Of a DNA stretch of 64,000 bases, positions 43,972 through 51,658 are shown in pieces; the first letter of the stretch is position 1, and the number at the start of each line of letters is the position of its first letter. Position numbers and translations under genes: made by a program. The notes beneath the pieces were generated by a model. The model did no database searches. It was not told the origin of the DNA and saw only the letters and a program-made list of their open reading frames with translations. Origin of the DNA: Hydrogenophaga palleronii_A (GTDB taxonomy: Bacteria > Pseudomonadota > Gammaproteobacteria > Burkholderiales > Burkholderiaceae_C); the NCBI RefSeq assembly GCF_031457455.1, contig NZ_JAVDWU010000005.1, positions 314,935 to 378,934 of the forward strand, written 5' to 3'.

Positions 43972-44559
43972 GTGGTTGAGATGACACCTGAACTCTGGTT
44001 GATCGTGGTCGGCGCGGTCGTGGCCGGTTTCGTGCAGGGCCTCTCGGGTTTTGCCTTCAGCATGGTGGCCATGTCGTTCTGGGTCTGGGGCATTGAGCCG
44101 CGCGTGGCTGCGGTGTTGGCGGTGTTCGGTTCGCTCACGGGGCAACTGGTGGCCGTATTCACTACCCGGCGGGGCTTTCGCTGGCCGGCGCTGTGGCCCT
44201 TTCTGGCCGGTGGAGCGGTGGGCGTTCCCGTTGGCGTCGCGGTGCTGCCGCACCTCAATGCCGATCTCTTCAAGCTGACACTGGGTTGCGTGCTGGTGGT
44301 TTGGTGCCCGGCCATGCTGGTGTCGTCGCGTTTGCCCCGGGTGACGCGCGGAGGGCGTCTGGCCGATGGCGTGGCCGGCGGGGCAGGGGGCTTCATGGGC
44401 GGCATCGGGGGCTTCACCGGCGTGGTGCCCACGCTGTGGTGCACGCTGCGCGGCATGGAGAAGGATGCGCATCGCGCCATCGTGCAGAACTTCAACCTCG
44501 CGGCCCTGTCGTTCACCATGCTGGTGGCGGCGGTGCCGCAATTGCTGGCTAGGTTGTGA
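43972..44559 (+). CDS. TauE/SafE family permease, C-terminally truncated
   Basis: 195 residues. The N-terminal repeat is normal: LWLIVVGAVVAGFVQGLSGF, FAFSMVAMSFWVWGIEPRVA, WPFLAGGAVGVPVGVAVLPH. The second repeat begins (GAGGFMGGIGGFTGVVPTLW) but ends at SFTMLVAAVPQLLARL, two to three helices short of usual family length (about 250 residues). Full members export sulfite, sulfonates or other organic anions. The sequence after the stop holds no continuation in any frame, so the 3' end was lost by deletion or rearrangement. The start is GTG 43972 or ATG 43981. Probably non-functional or altered. Confidence 0.8.
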   Translation: MVEMTPELWLIVVGAVVAGFVQGLSGFAFSMVAMSFWVWGIEPRVAAVLAVFGSLTGQLVAVFTTRRGFRWPALWPFLAGGAVGVPVGVAVLPHLNADLFKLTLGCVLVVWCPAMLVSSRLPRVTRGGRLADGVAGGAGGFMGGIGGFTGVVPTLWCTLRGMEKDAHRAIVQNFNLAALSFTMLVAAVPQLLARL

Positions 44560-44863
44560 TTCGCCAGGTTCCAACACGGACTGGTGGACTGATACGCGTG
44601 TGCTTGTAGCGCCCTCGTCATCTCACCCTCTTGGGTTCGTATTTGATTGGGCGTGAAAGCGCTACGACCAGAAGGGGGAGTGAAGGCTGCGCAGGCTCCT
44701 GGAGCGCTCGATTGCGGGTTGATCATGAACGGCGCGGTGGTGGCTGCGGTGCGCACCTTGCCCCAGGCGCGAATGCCATCGTCGTTGCCATGGCATGGCG
44801 GTGTCACGCGGTTGCCACATTCGTTCTCTAGCATCGCCGCCTTTGTAACCAAGAGGGCAGTTC
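44560..44863. other. Gap after the truncated permease, no feature seen
   Basis: 304 bp. No repeat copy, convincing small gene or terminator. It is where the missing 3' end of the permease gene should lie. Confidence 0.5.
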
Positions 44864-45838
44864 ATGAGCGATGTACGTCCCACGTGTTGGGAACGACGCC
44901 CACAGGGCATTCAACTTGACCGAGAGGTGCTCGCACGGCTTGTGCGGCCGGCGCCGCTGCGCTTGTTGTTGCAGACGCTGCTGGAGTGGTTGTGCATCTT
45001 CGCGCTGGCTGGCGTGGCCATGGAGATCGCCAGTGTTCCCGTCAGCGTGGCCTGCATGCTGCTTATCGCGACGCGGCAGCATGCCCTGCTCACGCTGATG
45101 CACGACTTTTCGCATCATCAGTTCAGCCGCCAACGACGCGCGCTCAACGATGTGCTGGGCGATGTGCTCACGGCGCTGCCTTTTTTCATCACGGTGCATG
45201 GTTTTCGCCGAAACCACTTTCAGCACCACGCCCATGTGGCCACGGACCTCGACCCCAACTGGGTGTCATCGCTGAAGAGAGCGCGCTACCAGTTCCCCAT
45301 GTCGCGGACGCAGGTGTGGGTCGAGGTGCTGAAGCATTGCATCGGCTTCTATACCTTGGCGGAATTGAAGCGCTACACGGTCGACGCCGGCATGGCCGTT
45401 GAGTTGCCACGAGCCGTGCGCATCACGCGCGCCTTGTTCTGGATCGCAGTGGCCGGCCTGGCCACGTATTTCGATCTTTGGGTGGCGATGTTGCTCTACT
45501 GGTTGCTGCCGTTGGCGACCTTCCTGATGGCGATTCTGTACTTGCGTGACATTGGCGAACACTACGGTATGCCTGCGGCGGGCATCCTCGGGTCGCGCAC
45601 CGTTCTGGCCGGATGGGTGGAGCGCCTTCTTATCGCGCAGAACGGTGTCAACTTTCATGCCGAGCACCATCTTTTTCCTGCGGTTCCGTTCTTCCGTTTG
45701 AAGCGGCTGCACCGGCTCCTCCTGCCTCTCCAGGCCTACAGCGAGCATGCCGTGATCACGCGGGGCTACCTGTCGGGCCTGATCGATGAGGTCAGCGGGC
45801 CCAAGCCCCAAGCCACCGCTGTCACCCATGCTGTCTAG
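44864..45838 (+). CDS. Fatty acid desaturase
   Basis: 324 residues, membrane di-iron desaturase. Three histidine clusters: LMHDFSHHQFS (HxxxHH type), GFRRNHFQHHAHV (HxxHH) and NFHAEHHLFPAVPFF (HxxHH). About four hydrophobic segments (LLEWLCIFALAGVAMEIASV, ITRALFWIAVAGLATYF, LYWLLPLATFLMAILYLRD). It introduces a double bond or hydroxyl into a lipid chain using O2 and electrons from a ferredoxin or cytochrome. The type (NFHAEHHLFP) is closest to fatty-acid and sphingolipid/carotenoid-ketolase-like desaturases. It overlaps the next gene by 11 bp, so the pair works together. Confidence 0.9.
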   Translation: MSDVRPTCWERRPQGIQLDREVLARLVRPAPLRLLLQTLLEWLCIFALAGVAMEIASVPVSVACMLLIATRQHALLTLMHDFSHHQFSRQRRALNDVLGDVLTALPFFITVHGFRRNHFQHHAHVATDLDPNWVSSLKRARYQFPMSRTQVWVEVLKHCIGFYTLAELKRYTVDAGMAVELPRAVRITRALFWIAVAGLATYFDLWVAMLLYWLLPLATFLMAILYLRDIGEHYGMPAAGILGSRTVLAGWVERLLIAQNGVNFHAEHHLFPAVPFFRLKRLHRLLLPLQAYSEHAVITRGYLSGLIDEVSGPKPQATAVTHAV

Positions 45839-46505
45839 CCGCTTCCTGACGGCGGACGACGTCCCTGCCTTGCTCGCTCTCGAACGAGCGAAGTGGGAGC
45901 CCGGTCAGGCAGCGAGTGCAGACATGCTCAAGCGCCGGATCGCCGCCCATCCTTCACTGAGCGTTGGCGCCTTCTGCGTCGATTCGGGCCGCGCGCTGGC
46001 GTCACTCTTTCTGCGCCCGGTCGCGCCTGCGATGTTCACCGCACCGGTGCAATGGCAGGATTGCGCCGCCGTGGACGTGGCCCCTGAGCAACCCACACGC
46101 TCGCTGTTCGGCGTGAGCCTGAGCAGCATCCAGCCCCAGGCGGTCGAAGCGATGTTCGCCTTCCTGTATCCGTACTTGCTCAAAGGTGGATGGCGGGACA
46201 TCTATCTGGGATCACCCATCCCGGGTCTTCGCAAAGCCTTGGAAAAGAATGCTGGCATGCCCATTTGGTCGTATGTGCATGCCAGACGCAGGCGGCGCAG
46301 CGGCGAGCCGACCGACCCGCAGCTTGCTTATTACCACCGCAAGGGATTCCGCCAGATTGTCTCCATACAGAGGGATTATTTTCCCCACGTGCCGTCACTC
46401 AACTACGGCGTCATCCTGCGCGGCCAGATTCCGCTGGCGCGCTTCGGGGCTCTCTGGCGCGCCACCCCGCTGCCGCTGTTGAAGAGCGTGTCGCAGCTCC
46501 TGTGA
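45828..46505 (+). CDS. GNAT-like acyltransferase, partner of the desaturase
   Basis: 225 residues. The N-terminus (FLTADDVPALLALERAKWEP) resembles the start of GNAT acetyltransferases, with GAFCVDSGRALASLFLRPV as the next strand. The C-terminal half (LQLAYYHRKGFRQIVSIQRD-like segment with a Tyr-Tyr-x-x-x-G-F motif) fits the GNAT end. The acetyl-CoA loop is not canonical, so the acyl donor is uncertain. The ATG at 45828 lies inside the desaturase 3' end, implying coupling. It could use an acyl donor linked to the desaturated lipid, but this is speculation. Convergent with fliR (22 bp). Confidence 0.65.
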   Translation: MLSSRFLTADDVPALLALERAKWEPGQAASADMLKRRIAAHPSLSVGAFCVDSGRALASLFLRPVAPAMFTAPVQWQDCAAVDVAPEQPTRSLFGVSLSSIQPQAVEAMFAFLYPYLLKGGWRDIYLGSPIPGLRKALEKNAGMPIWSYVHARRRRRSGEPTDPQLAYYHRKGFRQIVSIQRDYFPHVPSLNYGVILRGQIPLARFGALWRATPLPLLKSVSQLL

Positions 46506-46527
46506 GCCTGAAGGTGCGCAGCGCCGT

Positions 46528-47295
46528 TCACCCGCCCGTGAAGATGCTGGTGGCCAGGCGCATCAATGCGATGACCGGCGTGTCCAGCATGGGCAGGGTA
46601 AAGGCAATGCCCAGCAGGCCGGCCGAGAGGGTGAGTGGAAAGCCGATAGCAAAGGCATTCATCTGGGGCGCGATGCGCGAGACGATACCCAGCACGATGT
46701 TGATGAACAGTAGCATGCCGATCATGGGCAGCGCGATCCACAGCCCATAGCGGAACATCACCGCGCCGAGTTCGTGCAGGCGCAGGCGGTTGATCGACTC
46801 GAACGCGTTGCCACCCACGGGGAAGGTCTCGAAACTGGCCACCACCACCTGTAGCAGCATGAGGTGCCCACCCAGCACCACGAACAGCAGCATGGTCATG
46901 TTGCCGAAGAAGCGGCCCACCGTGCTGGTCTGCGAGTTGGTCGTGGGGTCAAAGAAGCCCGCGAAGTTCAGGCCCATCTGCAGGCCGATCAACTCACCCG
47001 CCAGCTCCACAGAAGCAAACACGATGCGCACCGCCAGGCCTATGGCCACACCCAGCACCACCTGCTGCAACACCACCTGAAAAGCCATGGGATCGGTCAG
47101 CCCGATCAGCGGCTGCGGCGGCAAACCGGCCTGCGCACACACCGCCACAACGAACGCCAGCCCCACCCGCGTGCGCACCGGCACCGAGCGGGAAGAAAAG
47201 ATCGGCGCACTCGAAAACACCGCCAGGATGCGCAGAAACGGCCAGAACACCGGCATGACCCAGGCCATGATGTCGGCTTCGGTGAAGGTGGGCAT
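46528..47295 (-). CDS. fliR: Flagellar biosynthesis protein FliR
   Basis: 255 residues, six or seven membrane helices (IMAWVMPVFWPFLRILAVFS, VGLAFVVAVCAQAGL, LGVAIGLAVRIVFASVELAG), and the conserved ELIGLQMGLNFAGFFDPTTN segment. FliR is part of the FliPQR core of the export gate. Usual length. It is the last gene of the leftward fli cluster. It has no palindromic repeat behind its stop and ends against the desaturase-linked gene. SctT-type secretion homologues share the fold, but the flagellar context is clear. Confidence 0.96.
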   Translation of the reverse strand: MPTFTEADIMAWVMPVFWPFLRILAVFSSAPIFSSRSVPVRTRVGLAFVVAVCAQAGLPPQPLIGLTDPMAFQVVLQQVVLGVAIGLAVRIVFASVELAGELIGLQMGLNFAGFFDPTTNSQTSTVGRFFGNMTMLLFVVLGGHLMLLQVVVASFETFPVGGNAFESINRLRLHELGAVMFRYGLWIALPMIGMLLFINIVLGIVSRIAPQMNAFAIGFPLTLSAGLLGIAFTLPMLDTPVIALMRLATSIFTGG

Positions 47296-47382
47296 GGTCT
47301 ACGCCCCCAATACCCGTGCAGTCGAGACGCGCTGAATCGCGGCGAAGCTGAATGAACGGTCAAATCTGTCACCGAGGGGGAG

Positions 47383-47500
47383 CCAGGACCAGGGGCAACG
47401 AGGGTCCGGCTTTGCCGGCCCAAGCTGCGGTCCCCCCTCCAAGCGCCGCAGGCGCGCCAGAGAGGGGGGAAGCCGCGTCAGCGGCGCAGGGGGGGGGGGC
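47383..47500 (+). repeat. Stop-anchored palindromic repeat, downstream of fliQ
   Basis: Long variant: GACCAGGGGCAACGAGGGTC, CCGGCTTTGCCGGCCC, AAGCGCCGCAGGCGCGCC, GAGAGGGGGGAAGCCGCG and GCGGCGCAGGGGGG, ending within a few bases of the fliQ stop. It fills the fliQ-fliR gap. Confidence 0.88.
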
Positions 47501-47501
47501 C

Positions 47502-47771
47502 TCATACAGCGAAATTGGGGATCGACAAGATGGTGTTGCGGATGAACTCCACCATCGTCGTCATCATCCAGGGGCCGGCAATCGCGAAAACCGCAATGGC
47601 CGCGATCAGCTTGGGCACAAAAGACAGCGTGGCTTCGTGGATCTGCGTGATGGCCTGGAACAGACTCACCGTCAGACCCACACCCAGCACCGTGGCCAGC
47701 ACGGGCGCGGCCACCATGAGCAGCAGGAAGAGGGCGTTCTGCCCCATCGTGAGGGCGGCTTGGGGATCCAT
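47502..47771 (-). CDS. fliQ: Flagellar biosynthesis protein FliQ
   Basis: 89 residues, two membrane helices (ALFLLLMVAAPVLATVLGVG and LIAAIAVFAIAGPWMMTTMV) joined by the conserved VSLFQAITQIHEATLSFVPK loop, exactly the FliQ family layout and length. Part of the FliPQR export gate. It follows fliP by 8 bp. The stop is at once followed by a palindromic repeat. Confidence 0.95.
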   Translation of the reverse strand: MDPQAALTMGQNALFLLLMVAAPVLATVLGVGLTVSLFQAITQIHEATLSFVPKLIAAIAVFAIAGPWMMTTMVEFIRNTILSIPNFAV

Positions 47772-47779
47772 GTTTTCTC

Positions 47780-48634
47780 CTACTGGGCGAATGATGCGGC
47801 CAAAGAGCCGATCAACAGATTCCAGCCGTCCGCAAGAACGAACAGCATCAGCTTGAACGGCAGCGCCACCAGCACCGGCGACAGCATCATCATGCCCAGC
47901 GACATCAACACGCTGGCTACCACCATGTCGATCACCAGGAAGGGAATGAAGATCATGAACCCGATCTGAAAGGCCGTCTTGAGTTCGCTGGTGACGAAAG
48001 CTGGCACCAGCACGCGAAAGGGTGCGGTCTCGGCGGTCACGTCGTTGGGCAGGCGGGCCAGGTTGGCAAAGAGTTCGAAGTCAGATTGCCGTGTCTGCTT
48101 GAGCATGAAGGCGCGCATGGGCGCCTGGCCGCGCTCGAGCGCCACTTCGAAGCTGATGGCGTTCTGCGAATAGGGAGCGTAGGCGTCCTGGTAGACCTTG
48201 TCGAGCGTGGGGCCCATCACGAAGAAGGTGAGGAACAGCGACAGACCCACCACCACCTGGTTGGGCGGCGCCGACTGGGTGCCCAGCGCCTGGCGCATCA
48301 GTGACAACACGATGACGATGCGGGTGAAGCCGGTCATGAGCAGCAGCATGGCCGGCAGGAACGACAGCGCGGTGAAGAACAGCAGCGTCTGGATCGGCAC
48401 CGAGTACGAGTTGCCGTTCGGACCCTGGCCCACCATCAGGGGCAGAGAGGGACCAGTGGCACCGGGCGTTGCTGCGGCCTGGGCCCAGACGTCCGTGGCC
48501 AGCAGCAACACACTGGCGGCCAGCACCAGCCGGACGAAGCTGCCCGCGCCATGGGTGGTCAACAGGTGCCACAGGCGGTGTGCAAACCCGCCACGTTGAG
48601 GGGCGACGCGCGCGGTGCGGCGCGGGCGGGACAT
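47780..48634 (-). CDS. fliP: Flagellar biosynthesis protein FliP
   Basis: 284 residues from the ATG at 48634, which has GAGGAA 5 bp upstream. Signal-like N-terminus (LVLAASVLLLATDVWAQ), then the FliP core: QTLLFFTALSFLPAMLLLMT, GFTRIVIVLSLMRQALGTQS, PNQVVVGLSLFLTFFVMGP, and C-terminal MLSPVLVALPFKLMLFVLAD. Forms the pentameric pore of the export gate with FliQ and FliR. The reading frame is open for 43 more codons to 48763, but that stretch contains a degenerate copy of the palindromic repeat, so it is unlikely to be protein. Confidence 0.95.
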   Translation of the reverse strand: MSRPRRTARVAPQRGGFAHRLWHLLTTHGAGSFVRLVLAASVLLLATDVWAQAAATPGATGPSLPLMVGQGPNGNSYSVPIQTLLFFTALSFLPAMLLLMTGFTRIVIVLSLMRQALGTQSAPPNQVVVGLSLFLTFFVMGPTLDKVYQDAYAPYSQNAISFEVALERGQAPMRAFMLKQTRQSDFELFANLARLPNDVTAETAPFRVLVPAFVTSELKTAFQIGFMIFIPFLVIDMVVASVLMSLGMMMLSPVLVALPFKLMLFVLADGWNLLIGSLAASFAQ

Positions 48635-48704
48635 GAGTTCCTCATCGCTCACGAAGGGCGGATTGTTCCAGGTGCGACGCGAAACGGTCATGGTCGCACC
48701 GCTG

Positions 48705-48750
48705 CCGCCGCCCCCTTCAAGGGGCACGCGCGTATCGCGGCGGGGGTGGG
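48705..48750 (+). repeat. Degenerate stop-anchored repeat downstream of fliO
   Basis: CCCCCTTCAAGGGGCACGCG then TATCGCGGCGGGGGTGGG, 10 bp from the fliO stop. It lacks the CCGGC-TTT-GCCGG module. It lies within the open frame upstream of fliP. Confidence 0.55.
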
Positions 48751-48759
48751 TCAAGTCCA

Positions 48760-49110
48760 TCATTTGGTGACCTTGTGCGGTTGTGCCAGCTGGGCCAGTC
48801 GGGCAGCAAAGCCGGTGGGCGCAGCGGTCTCAGTGGGGTTCAACGCCTCGGGCGGCAGCGGCATCTGGTGCAGCGCCTGCACAGCGCCGGCAGCCACGCC
48901 CAGCACCAGACACACCGCATCATCACCCTGACCCACCTGCACCGTGACCACCCGCTGCTGAGGACCCAGCGACAACGAAGACAGCACCTGCAGCTTCGGG
49001 CCACCGTGCAAGGCCGCACCCGGGATGTGGCGGCGGAAACGCTGCAACACCAGAGCCATCACGACCATGATGACCAGCAGCGCAATGGCGGGGGCAGCGT
49101 TTTGAAGCAT
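48760..49110 (-). CDS. fliO: Flagellar biosynthesis protein FliO
   Basis: 116 residues. N-terminal membrane helix (AIALLVIMVVMALVLQRF) and a small cytoplasmic domain with KLQVLSSLSLGPQQRVVTVQ, the conserved FliO segment, then a variable tail. FliO helps assemble FliP into the export gate. It lies between fliN and fliP in the usual order. Short and variable family, but position and signature are clear. Confidence 0.9.
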   Translation of the reverse strand: MLQNAAPAIALLVIMVVMALVLQRFRRHIPGAALHGGPKLQVLSSLSLGPQQRVVTVQVGQGDDAVCLVLGVAAGAVQALHQMPLPPEALNPTETAAPTGFAARLAQLAQPHKVTK

Positions 49111-49194
49111 GAGGGGTCAGCCGAAGCGGTAGGGAAGTGAGAACAAAAAAGTGAAGCGGAAAAAGAACAGATGCAACGAACGAGGGGAAGTCAA

Positions 49195-49280
49195 TCCAGA
49201 GATACCGAGGAACCGGCTTTGCCGGGCCTCTGGTATCGCCCCCCTTCCAGGGGGGCGACGCCGAAGGCGGCGCGGGGGGG
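49195..49280 (+). repeat. Stop-anchored palindromic repeat, downstream of fliN
   Basis: TCCAGAGATACCGAGGAACC, CCGGCTTTGCCGGGCC with outer arms GATACC/GGTATC, CCCCCCTTCCAGGGGGG, CGCCGAAGGCGGCGCGGGGGGG. Nine bp separate it from the fliN stop. Confidence 0.9.
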
Positions 49281-49289
49281 TGCCGTACC

Positions 49290-49727
49290 TCAGGTACGGC
49301 TTACCCTTCTCATGCGTTCAGAAGGCGTCACGATGTCCGTCAACCGAATACCGAACTTGTCGTTCACCACCACCACCTCACCCTGGGCGATCAGGTAGCC
49401 GTTGATTAATACGTCCATGGGCTCACCGGCGAGGGCATCGAGTTCGACGATGGAGCCCTGGGCCAGCTGCAGGATGTACTTGATGGGCACACGGGTGCGG
49501 CCCAGTTCCACCGAGAGCTGCACCGGAATGTCCAGCACCATCTGGATGTCCTGCACCGGCGCGCCTGCGGCACCAGCGCCACCGCTGGGCGGGGTCGTCA
49601 GCGGTGCGGCATTGCTGTCGAAGGCAGGTGCACTGTCGGCCTGTTCGGCGCTGGCTTGTTCTTCGAGGGCCTGTGCCCAGTCGTCGCTCACGGAATCGTT
49701 CATGGTGTCGGTGCTCTCAGTGGACAT
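49290..49727 (-). CDS. fliN: Flagellar motor switch protein FliN
   Basis: 145 residues. An acidic variable N-terminus (SVSDDWAQALEEQASAEQAD) and the SpoA-type C-ring domain (IQMVLDIPVQLSVELGRTRV, LQLAQGSIVELDALAGEPMD, VVVNDKFGIRLTDIV). With FliM and FliG it builds the switch complex that reverses rotation. The ATG at 49727 overlaps the fliM end by 11 bp. A palindromic repeat starts 9 bp after the stop. Confidence 0.95.
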   Translation of the reverse strand: MSTESTDTMNDSVSDDWAQALEEQASAEQADSAPAFDSNAAPLTTPPSGGAGAAGAPVQDIQMVLDIPVQLSVELGRTRVPIKYILQLAQGSIVELDALAGEPMDVLINGYLIAQGEVVVVNDKFGIRLTDIVTPSERMRRVSRT

Positions 49728-50721
49728 AGGAATCTCCAAGCCAGGTCGTATCGGGTCCGCGCAGGTTGCGATCCACGCGCAGGGCGTACTTGCCTTTGTG
49801 GGTGCCGTACTGGCACTCAACGATCGGTACCCCGTCCACGTGGGCCTGGATCGCCGGGTTGCGGTCGAGTTCGATGAAGTCGCCGACCTGCATGGCCAGC
49901 AACTGTTCCACCGTGGCATCGGTCTTGGCCAGTTCGGCCACCAGCGTGACCTCGGCGGCCTGGATCTCGTGGCTCAGCAGCTTGATCCAGCGGCGGTCCA
50001 CCTCGATGGCGTCGCCCTGCACGCTGGAATACAGCACATCGCGGATCGGCTCCAGCGTGGCATAGGGAATGCACAGATGCAGTGAGCCGGTGATGTCGCC
50101 TATCTCCAGCGTGAAGCTGGTCGACACCACGATCTCGCTGGGGGTGGCAATGGTGGCGAATTGCGGCTGCATTTCCGAACGCTGGTACGACAGCTCGATC
50201 GGGTACACGCCGCGCCAGGCCTTCTTGTACTCCTCGGCCACCACGTCCACCAGGCGGTTGATCACGCGCTGCTCGGTCGGTGAGAAGTCACGCCCTTCGA
50301 TGCGGGTGTGGAACTTGCCGGTGCCGCCGAACAGACTGTCGATCACGCCGAACAGCAGCGTGGGCTCACACACCACCAGGCCGTTGCCGCGCAGCGGGCG
50401 GATCGCCATGATGTTGAAGTTGGTGGGCACCACCAGCTCGCGCAGGAAGGCGCTGTATTTCTGCACCTGGACCGCGCCCACCGATATCTCAGGGCTGCGG
50501 CGGATGAAGTTGAACAGGCCCAGGCGCAGGTTGCGCGAAAACCGCTCGTTGACGATTTCCATGGTGGGCATGCGCCCGCGCACAATGCGCTCCTGGCTGG
50601 AGAGGTTGTAATCGCGCACCCCGCCTTTGGGCGTGTCTTCCTTTTCGAGCTTCTGGCTTTCGCCGGTGACGCCTTCGAGCAGGGCGTCGATTTCTTCCTG
50701 GGAGAGAAACGAATCGGACAT
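49717..50721 (-). CDS. fliM: Flagellar motor switch protein FliM
   Basis: 334 residues. N-terminal CheY-binding peptide (SDSFLSQEEIDALLEGVTGE), the middle CheC-like domain (LRLGLFNFIRRSPEISVGAV, FGVIDSLFGGTGKFHTRIEG) and a C-terminal SpoA domain (DATVEQLLAMQVGDFIELDR). It receives CheY-P and sets motor direction. Usual length. It is 44 bp downstream of fliL and overlaps fliN. No repeat lies behind its stop because the next gene overlaps. Confidence 0.97.
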   Translation of the reverse strand: MSDSFLSQEEIDALLEGVTGESQKLEKEDTPKGGVRDYNLSSQERIVRGRMPTMEIVNERFSRNLRLGLFNFIRRSPEISVGAVQVQKYSAFLRELVVPTNFNIMAIRPLRGNGLVVCEPTLLFGVIDSLFGGTGKFHTRIEGRDFSPTEQRVINRLVDVVAEEYKKAWRGVYPIELSYQRSEMQPQFATIATPSEIVVSTSFTLEIGDITGSLHLCIPYATLEPIRDVLYSSVQGDAIEVDRRWIKLLSHEIQAAEVTLVAELAKTDATVEQLLAMQVGDFIELDRNPAIQAHVDGVPIVECQYGTHKGKYALRVDRNLRGPDTTWLGDSYVH

Positions 50722-50765
50722 GGTGTGGGCCTGTCTGCGGAGGGTGGTCGTTCAGTGCGCAGCGG

Positions 50766-51344
50766 TCACTGCACGATGAAACTGGAGAACAGCACCGCCT
50801 GCACCGGGTTGGGCGGCAGCTGGGACTTGCGCTTGGGTTGTTCACCTTTGACCGGTGCGGCTTCGGGCAGGCGGTAGCCCATGATCCGGGAGATGTTGGC
50901 CACGATGTCGTTGGCGAGTTTCTCTTTGCCGGCCAGCTGCAGCAGCTCCTCGGAGGTGCGCTGGGAAATCAGCAACAGCACGCTGCTGCGAATGCTCGGC
51001 ATGTATGCCTGCATTTCTTCTCCGGTCTTCTTGTCCTGGATCTGCAGCGAGATGCCGATCTGAACGAAGCGGTTGCCACCGGGGTCGGCCAGGTTGACCA
51101 CCATGTTTTCCAGGGGAAGGAACACGGGTGGGGTCTCCGGGCGTGCCGGCGTCGACTCAACGATCTCTTCGTCGTCGTAGAGCTCGTCATCGGCGGTGTT
51201 CTTTTTCAGCAGATAGAGCGCGCCGCCCGCAGCGAGCAGGCCCATGACGACCACCCCGAGCAGGATGTACAGCAGCTTTCGGCTCTTGGGCTTCGCAGGA
51301 GCGGCGGCTTCGGGGGCGGTGGCGGCGGCGGCGGCAGCTGACAT
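50766..51344 (-). CDS. fliL: Flagellar basal body-associated protein FliL
   Basis: 192 residues. A short Ala-rich N-terminus, one membrane helix (LLYILLGVVVMGLLAAGGAL, about 24-43) and a periplasmic stomatin-like domain (FLPLENMVVNLADPGGNRFV, MPSIRSSVLLLISQRTSEEL), ending AVLFSSFIVQ, typical of FliL. It supports stator function and torque under load. The ATG at 51344 has AGAGGAATTCC; an upstream ATG at 51395 lacks support. Confidence 0.95.
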   Translation of the reverse strand: MSAAAAAATAPEAAAPAKPKSRKLLYILLGVVVMGLLAAGGALYLLKKNTADDELYDDEEIVESTPARPETPPVFLPLENMVVNLADPGGNRFVQIGISLQIQDKKTGEEMQAYMPSIRSSVLLLISQRTSEELLQLAGKEKLANDIVANISRIMGYRLPEAAPVKGEQPKRKSQLPPNPVQAVLFSSFIVQ

Positions 51345-51520
51345 GGAATTCCTCTGTGGGTCCGCCCCGGGATTGGGGCGCTGGACACGCCCCAAAAGCG
51401 TGTCGGTTCGGAGGAATTATTGAGCGCCACCCCTGCCACCGTTCGGCAGAAAAGCACCGGAAAAGCTGCTTATTCGCGGGACTCAGACCCACGTAAAGCA
51501 GCGCAGGGGAGTGCTTTGCC

Positions 51521-51650
51521 CTCCGGAGCGAAGTGTCCAATTCCAGGGCACCCGTGGAACCGGCTTCGCCGGGCCACAGGGTGCGTCCCCCCTCGAAGCG
51601 CCGCAGGCGCGCCACAGAGGGGGGGAAGCCGCGCAGCGGCGCAGGGGGGT
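51521..51650 (+). repeat. Stop-anchored palindromic repeat, downstream of fliK
   Basis: CTCCGGAGCGAAGTGTCC, TTCCAGGGCACCCGTGGAAC, CCGGCTTCGCCGGGCC, AAGCGCCGCAGGCGCGCC, GGGGGGAAGCCGCGCAGCGG and GCAGGGGGGT; nine bp from the fliK stop. It takes up much of the 314-bp fliL-fliK gap, which has no other gene. Confidence 0.88.
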
Positions 51651-51658
51651 GTACCCCG

